Source: Parafilimonas sp. | GTDB taxonomy: Bacteria; Bacteroidota; Bacteroidia; Chitinophagales; Chitinophagaceae | DNA length: 7,183 nt | Assembly (NCBI GenBank): GCA_023251275.1 | Contig: JAHEZC010000127.1 | Coordinates: 1-7,183 of the forward strand | Direction of reading: 5' to 3' | Shown here: piece by piece, positions 1-6,957 of the stretch | Position numbering within the stretch: the first letter of the stretch is position 1 | Layout of the letters: each line of letters begins with the position of its first letter | Position numbers and translations under genes: made by a program | Notes under the pieces: model-generated | Seen by the model: the letters and a program-made list of their open reading frames with translations, nothing else | Databases searched by the model: none | What the model was told of the DNA's origin: nothing

Positions 1-39
1 AATAATAGGATAAGAAAAAAGAAAATAGGCATGTGCAGT

Positions 40-810
40 TCAGGATTTTATTTCTAAATATACGGGACAATGATCACTGTGCTTCACATCAGGATAAATT
101 TCTGCGCGCAGCATCTTGTTTTTCAAATTCTCTGTAACACTGATGTAATCTATTCTCCAACCTTTGTTTTGCAATCGTACCGTGGGAAAACGCTGACTCC
201 ACCAACTATAACAATGTGCTTCATCCTGGTGGAAATGCCGGAATGTGTCAATAAATCCGTTAGCTAAAAATTTATCCATCCATGCCCTTTCTTCGGGTAA
301 AAAACCCGAAGAATTCTTATTCCCTTTTGGATCATGTATATCAATTTCTTTATGTGCAATATTGTAATCTCCGCAAATAATTAACAGCGGTCTCTCTCTT
401 TTTAATGCATTCAAATAATCTAAAAATTCATCGAGCCACAGATATTTATAGGTTTGCCTTATTTCGCCGCTGGTTCCTGATGGGAAATACGCATTGATGA
501 GTGTGAGATTTCCATAATCAAGGCGGAGGACTCTTCCTTCAGCATCACTTTGCATGATGCCATTACCAAACTGCACATTATCCGGTTTGATCTTTGTAAA
601 AACTGCAACACCGCTATATCCTTTTTTTTCTGCGGAGAACCAATAACTGTCAAATCCAAGTTCCTCTATTTTTGTAAAGTCAACATTGTCTTTATGCGCT
701 TTGATTTCCTGGAGACAAATAATTTCTGCAGGATCGGTTTTGAGCCATTCGATAAATCCTTTGTTTATAGCAGCCCGCAGGCCATTTACATTGTATGAAA
801 TAATACGCAT
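40..810 (-). CDS. xth: Exodeoxyribonuclease III / AP endonuclease (EEP family)
   Basis: Probable base-excision repair nuclease that cleaves DNA 5' of abasic sites and degrades duplex DNA from 3' ends; cytoplasmic and Mg-dependent. Seen in the 256-residue product: SYNVNGLRAA at 5-14 with metal-ligand Asn7, CLQEIK with Glu35, NAYFPSG at 106-112 with the catalytic-type Tyr, CGDYN with Asp148 and Asn150, RIDYISV at 219-225, and the C-terminal SDH triad (Ser245-Asp246-His247) of the endonuclease/exonuclease/phosphatase fold. All key residues of ExoIII are present and the length is close to E. coli XthA (268 aa). An in-frame ATG at 829-831 would add MQMQFFI, but the family normally begins M-(K/R)-I-I-S-Y-N, so I start at 810. 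No strong Shine-Dalgarno is seen. It is divergent from gpsA with about 196 bp between the starts. The best promoter-like string upstream is TACGTTTC (857-864, minus strand), one mismatch from the Bacteroidetes -7 box, which is weak support. Confidence 0.95.
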   Translation of the reverse strand: MRIISYNVNGLRAAINKGFIEWLKTDPAEIICLQEIKAHKDNVDFTKIEELGFDSYWFSAEKKGYSGVAVFTKIKPDNVQFGNGIMQSDAEGRVLRLDYGNLTLINAYFPSGTSGEIRQTYKYLWLDEFLDYLNALKRERPLLIICGDYNIAHKEIDIHDPKGNKNSSGFLPEERAWMDKFLANGFIDTFRHFHQDEAHCYSWWSQRFPTVRLQNKGWRIDYISVTENLKNKMLRAEIYPDVKHSDHCPVYLEIKS

Positions 811-958
811 GATAAAGAATTGCATTTGCAAGTTAAGTTAAAGACACATTTACTGAGAAACGTAATTGAGTAATCAATAAATTTTCATCAGTAAAAAAGA
901 ATAGTGCCGCAACCTTAGTGCAATGTAACAGTCAGATAATTTCTTCCTGCGTTCCGGG

Positions 959-985
959 TTTGGGCATATATGTTTTGTAAGTTTG
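959..985 (+). promoter_or_regulatory. Predicted Bacteroidetes-type promoter of gpsA
   Basis: A perfect TAnnTTTG -7 box (TAAGTTTG, 978-985) lies 21 bp before the gpsA ATG, and a TTTG (959-962) lies 15 bp upstream of it as a possible -33 element. The published spacer for Bacteroidetes promoters is somewhat longer (about 17-23 bp), so the -33 part is the weaker half. A start of transcription near 990-992 is inferred. Confidence 0.5.
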
Positions 986-997
986 TTATATAACAAA
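982..997. promoter_or_regulatory. Perfect 16-bp palindrome at the gpsA transcription start (possible operator)
   Basis: TTTGTTATATAACAAA reads identically on both strands. It overlaps the last four bases of the predicted -7 box and covers the expected transcription start of gpsA, ending 9 bp before the ATG. That placement suits a repressor site for a dimeric regulator. No regulator is recognisable from the motif, and an AT-rich palindrome can arise by chance. Confidence 0.35.
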
Positions 998-1006
998 AGG
1001 TATTTT

Positions 1007-2005
1007 ATGCAGTTTGGCATTATCGGAAGCGGAAGTTGGGCAACTGCGCTCGTAAAAATTCTTACAGATAATCAACATCATGTCAACTGGTGGGTGCGTA
1101 ATGCAGATACAATTGGTTATATCCGGCAAAGAAGTCATAACCCGCATTATATCAGCGCAGTCTATTTTGATAACAAGCTGCTTACGCTAAGTGATAGTAT
1201 TATTTATGCGGTCGAACAAAGCGATGTGCTTGTGATTGCAGTTCCATCTGCGTATGTGCATGATGCATTCAGCACTTTAAATACAGATGCTTTTCAAAAT
1301 AAGAAAATTGTTTCTGCCATCAAGGGTATCCTGCCTGGCAGCAACCAGTTGGTGAATGAATACCTGTCACTGGAATTTAATGTTGAATTACATAATTATT
1401 TCGCCGTAATGGGTCCATGCCATGCCGAAGAAATTGCCGCTGAAAAATTATCTTACCTCACTTTTGCGGGAGTTGATGAAGAAATGGGAGGAGAAATTGC
1501 TTCACATTTTCATACGGAATACCTGAATACGGCTGTGAGCCATGATATTATGGGAGTGCAATACGCTGCTATCCTGAAAAATATTTATGCACTTGGTGCA
1601 GGCATTGCACATGGCCTTGAATACGGAGATAATTTCCTCAGCGTTTATATAGCCAATAGTGCTAATGAAATGGTGCGGTTTCTGCGAAAAGCGAGGCTCG
1701 ACGATGAAAAAGAAACTATTAATTACACTGCTTCTGTCTATCTGGGCGACCTTTTGGTAACCTGTTATTCTCTATATAGCCGCAACCGTACTTTTGGGAA
1801 TATGATTGGTAAAGGATATTCTGTAAAAGCAGCATTGCTTGAATTAAATATGGTGGCTGAAGGGTACAATGCGAGTAAATGCATACATACAATCAACCAG
1901 GAATTAAGAGTAAATATTCCTATCGCTGATATTATTTACGGGATATTGTGGGAGCATCTCCCTGCTGCAGAAGGGTTCAAGAAGATCGAAACTTTGTTGG
2001 TATAA
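1007..2005 (+). CDS. gpsA: Glycerol-3-phosphate dehydrogenase [NAD(P)+]
   Basis: Reduces dihydroxyacetone phosphate to sn-glycerol-3-phosphate, the backbone for phospholipid synthesis; soluble and cytoplasmic. The 332-aa product has the usual length. Seen: Rossmann dinucleotide loop GSGSWA at 7-12, SAIKGILP with Lys106, GPCHAEE at 136-142 (GPSFAxE in many other bacteria), SHDIMGVQYAAILKN with the catalytic-type Lys191, GDNF at 207-210, LGDLLVTC at 246-253 followed by SRNRTFG with the phosphate-binding Arg259-Asn260, and VAEGYNASK at 283-291. The segment IANSANEM at 215-222 replaces the common ITRG-LxE stretch; I recall similar forms in other Bacteroidetes, so I read it as a clade trait. A TTG at 983 would add eight residues, but it lies inside the predicted promoter. 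The ATG at 1007 has AAAAGG (995-1000) six bases upstream. The gene is convergent with hemW; I see no hairpin terminator in the 62-bp gap. Confidence 0.96.
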   Translation: MQFGIIGSGSWATALVKILTDNQHHVNWWVRNADTIGYIRQRSHNPHYISAVYFDNKLLTLSDSIIYAVEQSDVLVIAVPSAYVHDAFSTLNTDAFQNKKIVSAIKGILPGSNQLVNEYLSLEFNVELHNYFAVMGPCHAEEIAAEKLSYLTFAGVDEEMGGEIASHFHTEYLNTAVSHDIMGVQYAAILKNIYALGAGIAHGLEYGDNFLSVYIANSANEMVRFLRKARLDDEKETINYTASVYLGDLLVTCYSLYSRNRTFGNMIGKGYSVKAALLELNMVAEGYNASKCIHTINQELRVNIPIADIIYGILWEHLPAAEGFKKIETLLV

Positions 2006-2067
2006 ATTTTTGTCACACCTTCACACTTTATCGCTAAATGCCAAGCATACTGAATGTTTTCCAACCC

Positions 2068-3192
2068 TCACTCCCTGAAAAGTTTTGCGGTAATTCCATC
2101 TGCCAGTAATTTTCCTTTATCCGTTAAGACCAGATGACTGCTTGTTAGCATCATCAGGCCATTACCGAGAAAAAAAGTTGCATCGCCCAGAATTTCTTCC
2201 CCTGATATTTCACCCCAGTTTTCAGCAACATATTGCAATGACAAACCTTCTGCAGTTCGAAGGCTCGTCATGATATATTCATTCAATCGCTGTGCAGTTG
2301 TGAGATATTCTGTTTCGCAGGGTACAATATTTTCTTCAATGTTGTTTATATATAATGCATTATTGCTAATATTCCATTGTCTGCTGCACCCATTGAAAGA
2401 ATGTGCGGATGGTCCCAAACCTATATAATTCTTACCAAGCCAGTAGCTGCTGTTGTGCCGGCTCCTGTGGCCATGCTTTGCAAAATTTGAAATTTCATAA
2501 TGTTCATATCCTGCATTATGCATCCATTGCATCAACATTTCAAACTGGCGGCTTTGTTTTTCAATATCAACATTTTCTTTTTTTTGCTCCATAATCATTT
2601 TTTCAAGCGCTGTTTTAGGTTCTACAGTTAATGCATAACAGGATAGATGTGGAATATCAAGCGATATAGCTCTCTCCACATTCTGTTGCCAATGTTTGTC
2701 TGTAAGAGTTGGTGTGCCATAAATAAGATCAATGGTAATATTTTGAAAGCCCGATTGCCGGGCCAGTTGAATGCTTTGCAAAGCCTGTTGCGCATTATGG
2801 GCACGGTTCATCCATTGCAGGTCTTCATCAAAAAAAGATTGCACACCAATACTTAAACGGTTGATACCTGCTGCTTTCCATCCATCTATCTTTTCAATAT
2901 TTATATCATCAGGATTTGCTTCAACCGTTACTTCCGCATCTTCCTCAACCAGGAAATTTTTTTTCAATGTATTTATCATTAATAGCAAATCGGTAATTGC
3001 TGATAAAGATGGTGTGCCTCCGCCAAAATAAATAGTAGCAATATTTTCGTTTATATAATATTGTCTTAATTCTGCTTCTTTGCAAATGGCCTTTATCATA
3101 CCATCCATTTGCTTTGCAGAAGTAGAAAAATGAAAATTGCAGTAGTGGCAGGCTTTTCTGCAGAATGGAATATGAACATAAATACCTGCCAT
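2068..3192 (-). CDS. hemW: Radical SAM heme chaperone HemW (HemN-like)
   Basis: Radical SAM family protein that binds heme and is thought to deliver it to acceptor proteins; often misannotated as oxygen-independent coproporphyrinogen III oxidase. The 374-aa product opens with MAGIYVHIPFC and the cluster motif CRKACHYC (Cys11, Cys15, Cys18) that would hold a 4Fe-4S cluster and SAM. Further marks are YFGGGTPS at 55-62, VEANPDD at 90-96, NRLSIGVQSF at 111-120, DLIYGTP at 155-161, LSCYALTVEP at 183-192, YEISNFAKHGHRSRHNSSYW at 232-251 and GLGPSAHSF at 258-266. A C-terminal HemN_C-like domain follows from about 300. The HIPFC start, CxxxCxYC-N-F spacing and the YEISNFA...HN..YW segment fit HemW rather than true HemN, which is longer and has a fourth nearby Cys. 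An upstream in-frame ATG at 3243 adds 17 residues unlike the family, so I start at 3192. It is divergent from the Omp85 gene with only 33 bp between starts. Confidence 0.95.
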   Translation of the reverse strand: MAGIYVHIPFCRKACHYCNFHFSTSAKQMDGMIKAICKEAELRQYYINENIATIYFGGGTPSLSAITDLLLMINTLKKNFLVEEDAEVTVEANPDDINIEKIDGWKAAGINRLSIGVQSFFDEDLQWMNRAHNAQQALQSIQLARQSGFQNITIDLIYGTPTLTDKHWQQNVERAISLDIPHLSCYALTVEPKTALEKMIMEQKKENVDIEKQSRQFEMLMQWMHNAGYEHYEISNFAKHGHRSRHNSSYWLGKNYIGLGPSAHSFNGCSRQWNISNNALYINNIEENIVPCETEYLTTAQRLNEYIMTSLRTAEGLSLQYVAENWGEISGEEILGDATFFLGNGLMMLTSSHLVLTDKGKLLADGITAKLFRE

Positions 3193-3225
3193 AAGCTGAA
3201 CTTTGTAAATCTGCTGATATTTGAG

Positions 3226-5019
3226 ATGACAAAAATAAAACAATACATACGTCGTATCTTAAAAGTGATTATGTGGTGTTTATTTTATTCAGTTACCATA
3301 GCTCAAAAAGAATGCAGGCTTATAGTTTCACCCGTTGATGCTTCAGCCAATGCTATTGAGGCATTAAAACTTACTGTAGTTTTTAATTCAAAAACAAGCT
3401 GTATCCGGTATGTGCAGCAATTGCCTTCGTATTTAATGTCAAAAGGCTATGCTTCAGCTTCAGTTGATAGTGTGTGGGAAGACAGTTCATCGGTATTTAT
3501 CAGGCTATTCCCCGGCGAAAGATATTTATGGAATCATCTTGATGTGAATGAGAACGATTGGGCAATATTAAATCAACTCGGGTACAGCAGAGAAACTTTT
3601 AATGATAAACCTTTTGACCAGGGTAAGGTTAATAAAATATATGAACAATTGCTGGATCATTTTGAAAACAATGGTTATCCTTTTACAAAAATTTATCTCA
3701 ATAGTATTGTGTTGAATAATGGATTGATGGGTGCAGGATTAAATATTGATAAAGGACAATTATATTATATTGACAGTATCAGCATTAAAGGAGATGAGCG
3801 CATCAATAAAAATTTTTTATATCACTATCTTGATCTGAAAAAACATGATGTCTATCAAAAAAATAAACTGGATAAGATCAATCAAAGATTAGCTGAATTG
3901 CCCTACCTGAATCAATCTCAGCCCTGGACAATTACAATGCTCAACACCGGCTCAATGCTGAATTTATATATTGAGAGCAGGAAAAGTAACCAGGTAAATG
4001 TGCTCGTTGGATTATTGCCTGCAAATGAACAATTGGGAGGGAAATTATTACTCACCGGTGAAGCGAATCTTAATCTGCGAAACCCTTTCGGTGGTGGAGA
4101 AACCATTGGATTGAACTGGCAGCAATTACAAAATAAATCGCCCCGGTTAAACCTGCTTTTTCAGAAGCCTTACATTTTTAATTCTTCTTTCGGCCTCGGT
4201 TTTAATTTTGAGTTATATAAAAAAGATAGTTCCTATCTTAATATCCATTCACAAATTGGTGTGCAATATGTCTTTTCTGCGAAACAATCGGGAACTGTCT
4301 TTCTGCAAACATCAAGAACCAATTTACTGAACGTAGATACGCTCACAGTTAAATATACAAAACAACTGCCGCCGATGATTGATGTAAGCTCTGCAGGTCT
4401 TGCTCTTCAATATGATTTTAATAATACCAATTATCGTTTCAACCCGCGGAAAGGAAATGAACTCCAGTTTATCACCGGTTTTGGAAATAAGAAGATAAGA
4501 AAAAACAATGCAATTCTTCAGCTCTCTGATACATCATTCGACTATAAAAGTCTCTATGATACTGTAAAACAAAACACTTACCAATTCAGGATACGTTTTG
4601 CTGCTGCTCATTATTTTCCTGCAGGAAGGCAGGCTGCTTTTAAAACAGCCTTAAATACAGGTTGGTTTCAATCACCAGGTTATTTTCAGAACGAATTATT
4701 CCAGATCGGTGGTTATAAATTACTCAGAGGATTTGATGAAGAAAGCATTTATACTAACCGTTTTGCCGTCGGTACTTTGGAATACCGCTATTTACTGGGT
4801 CAAAATTCATATTTCTACGGTTTTGCGGATGTTGGATGGGCCAGATACGAAAGCAGCTATACCCAATATTCGCACACCTATCTTGGCTTTGGTACAGGCC
4901 TCGCATTCGAAACTAAAACTGGAGTATTTAATATTTCTCTTGCAGAAGGAAAGCGCAATGATCTGAAGCTGGATTTCAGGCAGTCAAAAATTCATGTAGG
5001 ATTTGTGAGCCTCTTTTAA
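3226..5019 (+). CDS. Omp85-family outer-membrane protein (TamA/BamA-like) with POTRA domains
   Basis: Likely outer-membrane beta-barrel of the Omp85 superfamily, acting in insertion or translocation of other outer-membrane proteins. The 597-aa product starts with a Lys/Arg-rich N-terminus and hydrophobic stretch ending SVTIAQ (residues 22-27), a typical Bacteroidetes Sec signal with cleavage near 27. The periplasmic part to about 250 reads as two or three POTRA-like units: 48-102 (ending LFPGERYLW), about 103-175, and 180-250 (beginning YYIDSISIKGDERI, the characteristic POTRA strand). The rest is beta-strand rich, carries the Omp85 signature GGYKLLRGF ending at 495-503 with Arg501, and ends in an aromatic-terminated strand (GFVSLF). 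It is about 200 residues shorter than typical BamA and closer to TamA in size; no tamB is visible, so I give no symbol. Earlier in-frame ATGs (3109, 3130, 3172) lie antisense inside hemW and would bury the signal peptide, so I start at 3226. A 45-bp gap separates it from the DUF4271 gene. Confidence 0.85.
   Translation: MTKIKQYIRRILKVIMWCLFYSVTIAQKECRLIVSPVDASANAIEALKLTVVFNSKTSCIRYVQQLPSYLMSKGYASASVDSVWEDSSSVFIRLFPGERYLWNHLDVNENDWAILNQLGYSRETFNDKPFDQGKVNKIYEQLLDHFENNGYPFTKIYLNSIVLNNGLMGAGLNIDKGQLYYIDSISIKGDERINKNFLYHYLDLKKHDVYQKNKLDKINQRLAELPYLNQSQPWTITMLNTGSMLNLYIESRKSNQVNVLVGLLPANEQLGGKLLLTGEANLNLRNPFGGGETIGLNWQQLQNKSPRLNLLFQKPYIFNSSFGLGFNFELYKKDSSYLNIHSQIGVQYVFSAKQSGTVFLQTSRTNLLNVDTLTVKYTKQLPPMIDVSSAGLALQYDFNNTNYRFNPRKGNELQFITGFGNKKIRKNNAILQLSDTSFDYKSLYDTVKQNTYQFRIRFAAAHYFPAGRQAAFKTALNTGWFQSPGYFQNELFQIGGYKLLRGFDEESIYTNRFAVGTLEYRYLLGQNSYFYGFADVGWARYESSYTQYSHTYLGFGTGLAFETKTGVFNISLAEGKRNDLKLDFRQSKIHVGFVSLF
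3230..3237 (-). promoter_or_regulatory. Candidate -7 box for hemW
   Basis: On the minus strand this reads TATTTTTG, an exact TAnnTTTG match, 37 bp before the hemW start codon. It lies inside the first codons of the divergent Omp85 gene. No TTG/TTTG -33 element is apparent at the expected distance, and AT-rich sequence makes chance matches common. Confidence 0.3.
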
Positions 5020-5020
5020 A

Positions 5021-5047
5021 TTTGATGTAGTTTACAGGATATATTTG
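5021..5047 (+). promoter_or_regulatory. Candidate promoter between the Omp85 and DUF4271 genes
   Basis: TATATTTG (5040-5047) is an exact Bacteroidetes -7 box and TTTG (5021-5024) lies 15 bp upstream, the same spacing as in the gpsA promoter candidate. Transcription would begin around 5052-5054. That is at the first possible TTG start of the DUF4271 gene and just before the second, so the 5065 start is favoured. If real, the DUF4271 gene and hemD can be expressed separately from the Omp85 gene. Confidence 0.4.
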
Positions 5048-5064
5048 CTGCATTGGAACACTGT

Positions 5065-6066
5065 TTGAAAAAGTTTCTGACAATACTACTCTTTGTTATA
5101 CCAGCACTTGTTTTTGCCCAAGCGGATTCAGGTGTAAAAAAAATTAATAATCCAGATTCGCCGGTCCGGCAAATCAAATCAGGTATTATAAAAGACACCC
5201 TTCATGATACTGTAAAACAAAAAAAGGTAATTATAACTATACGAAAGGATACAGTAATCATCCAAAAAGACACAACCAGCCTTAGCAGAAATGTAATATC
5301 ACCAGACAGTTTACGGAAAGATACATTTGCAGCCAATCTGCCACAAAATACAATTATACATTCCCCGACAAATGTCAACGATGATTTAATGCCCGGCGAA
5401 CCGAGAATTGCGATAAAAAAAGATGAATTATTTTATGCACTTGTTGGTATTGCCTTATTTCTCGCATTTATTAAAGTGGCTTTCCCGGAAAATTTCCAGA
5501 ATCTTTTTCGTCTTTTTTTTCAGACCTCATACATTCCAAAGCAAACAAAAGAACAATTGGGGCAGGGATATTTGGCTTCACTGCTGCTAAACTTATTGTT
5601 TGTTACTACAGGAGGATTATTTATATCACTTCTTGCTTTACAATATCATTGGCTTTCCATACCGTTCTGGAGACTTGCAGCGTATTGTACGGTTTTGCTT
5701 GCTGCTTTGTACCTTACAAAATTTGCATTTATTAGTTTTGCAGGATGGGTTTTTAATGCAAAAGAAGCAGCCTCTACATATAGCTTAATTGTTTTTCTGA
5801 TCAATAAAGTTATGGGAATATTGCTCCTCCCATTAAGTGTGTTCCTTGCATTTTCGAATGAAGATATTCAAAAAGTGATTATTACAATTGCCGCTTGTCT
5901 CGCGGTATTCTTGTTAATTTACCGTTATACGATGTCGTTAACAATTATCACCAAAAACCTTAAAATAAATTCAATCCACTTTTTTATATATCTTTGCGCT
6001 GTTGAAATAATGCCTATGTTAATTATCTACAAGGTTTTATTCATTCAAATCGGGAAAACAAATTAA
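5065..6066 (+). CDS. DUF4271 family integral membrane protein
   Basis: Function unknown. I recognise the DUF4271 pattern in the C-terminal two thirds: a first membrane helix followed by AFIKVAFPENFQNLF, then polar loop and helices, ending with the conserved IYLCAVEIMP and a final helix with Lys. In the 333-aa product: signal peptide 1-19 (MKKFLTILLFVIPALVFAQ, cut near 18-20), a polar segment of about 95 residues rich in Lys, Asp and Thr with recurring KDT/DTV, then about six hydrophobic helices (roughly 121-138, 175-193, 203-225, 239-262, 268-288, 304-326). No catalytic motif is evident. There is no ATG at the 5' end: the upstream frame is closed by TGA at 5023-5025, leaving TTG at 5053 or 5065. 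I prefer 5065 because it gives a textbook signal peptide (M-KK-hydrophobic) and leaves room for the promoter at 5021-5047; 5053 would add MEHC. It is followed by hemD after 23 bp, a pairing I recall from other Bacteroidetes. Confidence 0.85.
   Translation: MKKFLTILLFVIPALVFAQADSGVKKINNPDSPVRQIKSGIIKDTLHDTVKQKKVIITIRKDTVIIQKDTTSLSRNVISPDSLRKDTFAANLPQNTIIHSPTNVNDDLMPGEPRIAIKKDELFYALVGIALFLAFIKVAFPENFQNLFRLFFQTSYIPKQTKEQLGQGYLASLLLNLLFVTTGGLFISLLALQYHWLSIPFWRLAAYCTVLLAALYLTKFAFISFAGWVFNAKEAASTYSLIVFLINKVMGILLLPLSVFLAFSNEDIQKVIITIAACLAVFLLIYRYTMSLTIITKNLKINSIHFFIYLCAVEIMPMLIIYKVLFIQIGKTN
5989..5996 (+). promoter_or_regulatory. Candidate internal -7 box for hemD
   Basis: TATCTTTG, followed by C, is an exact TAnnTTTG match about 94 bp upstream of the hemD ATG and inside the DUF4271 coding region. 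No convincing -33 element precedes it. The bases also encode the Tyr-Leu-Cys of the conserved IYLCA motif of DUF4271, so protein constraint alone could explain the match. Confidence 0.3.
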
Positions 6067-6089
6067 TTTCTCATTCTTTTTACATCACC

Positions 6090-6899
6090 ATGATAAACGG
6101 AACAAAAAAATCTTCAGGCGGTGCAAAAGAAACTCAGAGAATACTCATCACTCAGCCGAAGCCGGAAAGTGAAAAATCTCCATATTTTGAACTGGCAAGA
6201 AAGTATAATGTTGAATTGTTTTTTTGGCCATTCATAAAACTGGAGTCAATTCCTGCACGTGAATTCCGCAGGCAAAAAATTGATATTACTTCCTACACCG
6301 CTGTCATCTTTACCAGTCGTAATGCAATTGATCATTTCTTTCGTACCTGTGAAGAAATGAAGATCAATATCGGCCAGGATACTAAATATTTCTGCATTAC
6401 AGAAGCTGTTGCGTTGTACCTTCAAAAATTTATCCTTTACAGGAAGCGAAAAGTTTTTTATGGATCAGATGGCACGAATAAAAGCATGTTCGATGTGATC
6501 AACAGGCACAAGGAAAACGAAAAATTCCTGTATGTGTGCAGCGAAAACCAGCAGGATAATGAAATTGTGAACTGGCTTAAAAATAACCATTGTGAATTTC
6601 ACCTTGCTTTTATGTATCGTTCTGTAAGCAATAGTGTAAAGGAAATAATGGATACTCAGGAGTTTGATGTGATTTGTTTTTTTACCCCAAGCGGCGTAAG
6701 AAGCTTGTTTGATAATTATCCGCTATTTAAACAAAACGGGACTTCTATCGGAGCTTTTGGTAATAATACCCTGAAGGTAATGGAAGATGCCGGTCTCTAT
6801 GTAGAAATCAAAGCACCCGCTCCACAGGCGCCTAGTATGGTAGCTGCGCTTGAGCTATTTCTCTGCACTAAAAATAAACAGAACAGTTTTAGTATTTAG
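6090..6899 (+). CDS. hemD: Uroporphyrinogen-III synthase
   Basis: Converts hydroxymethylbilane to uroporphyrinogen III, closing ring D with inversion, in the heme/siroheme pathway; cytoplasmic. The family is poorly conserved, so the call rests on a few anchors in the 269-aa product: RILITQPKPE at 17-26 (first strand), YTAVIFTSRNAIDHFF at 69-84 (the FTSxNAV motif), ICFFTPSGVRSLF at 195-207 (the FTSPSGV motif of the second lobe), SIGAFGNNTLKVMEDAG at 219-235 (IGxxTA-like, with Asn-Thr in place of Thr-Ala), then APAPQAPSMVAALE at 242-255. Two alternating alpha/beta lobes fit the fold. The first 16 residues are a Lys-rich extension not needed by the fold. The ATG at 6090 is preceded by a pyrimidine-rich leader without Shine-Dalgarno. 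It lies 23 bp after the DUF4271 gene, likely co-transcribed. No clear hairpin terminator is seen in the 58 bp before the tRNA. Confidence 0.87.
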   Translation: MINGTKKSSGGAKETQRILITQPKPESEKSPYFELARKYNVELFFWPFIKLESIPAREFRRQKIDITSYTAVIFTSRNAIDHFFRTCEEMKINIGQDTKYFCITEAVALYLQKFILYRKRKVFYGSDGTNKSMFDVINRHKENEKFLYVCSENQQDNEIVNWLKNNHCEFHLAFMYRSVSNSVKEIMDTQEFDVICFFTPSGVRSLFDNYPLFKQNGTSIGAFGNNTLKVMEDAGLYVEIKAPAPQAPSMVAALELFLCTKNKQNSFSI

Positions 6900-6957
6900 A
6901 AAGCAGGTTTGCCTCCCGCTGATTTCGAAGTTTACACAAAATTGCAGAAAGTATGAG

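Noticed and set aside
811..831. N-terminal extension of the AP endonuclease (MQMQFFI)
   Set aside because: Family members start at the MRIISYN position; the extension has no homologous counterpart that I recognise.
983..1006. TTG start giving GpsA eight extra residues
   Set aside because: The codon falls inside the predicted -7 box, and the ATG at 1007 has a purine-rich AAAAGG upstream and the usual GpsA N-terminus.
2006..2067. Bidirectional terminator between gpsA and hemW
   Set aside because: No inverted repeat of useful length followed by a T tract could be found in the 62 bp.
2403..3031. Plus-strand open frames inside hemW (2403-2594, 2647-2856, 2771-3031)
   Set aside because: They are antisense to a conserved gene, have no family features, and overlap each other in different frames.
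2068..3192. Oxygen-independent coproporphyrinogen III oxidase (HemN)
   Set aside because: The protein is shorter than HemN, starts at HIPFC with three cluster cysteines only, and shows HemW-type internal motifs.
3109..3225. Longer Omp85 reading frame overlapping hemW
   Set aside because: It would be antisense to conserved hemW codons (the radical SAM cysteines) and would place the signal peptide internally.
4709..4966. Open frame in another phase inside the Omp85 gene
   Set aside because: It lies over the conserved LRGF barrel region; the composition is that of an out-of-frame reading with no recognisable motif.
6900..6957. Hairpin terminator directly after hemD
   Set aside because: Only short, interrupted pairing (around AGGTTTGCCT) without a T tract is present.
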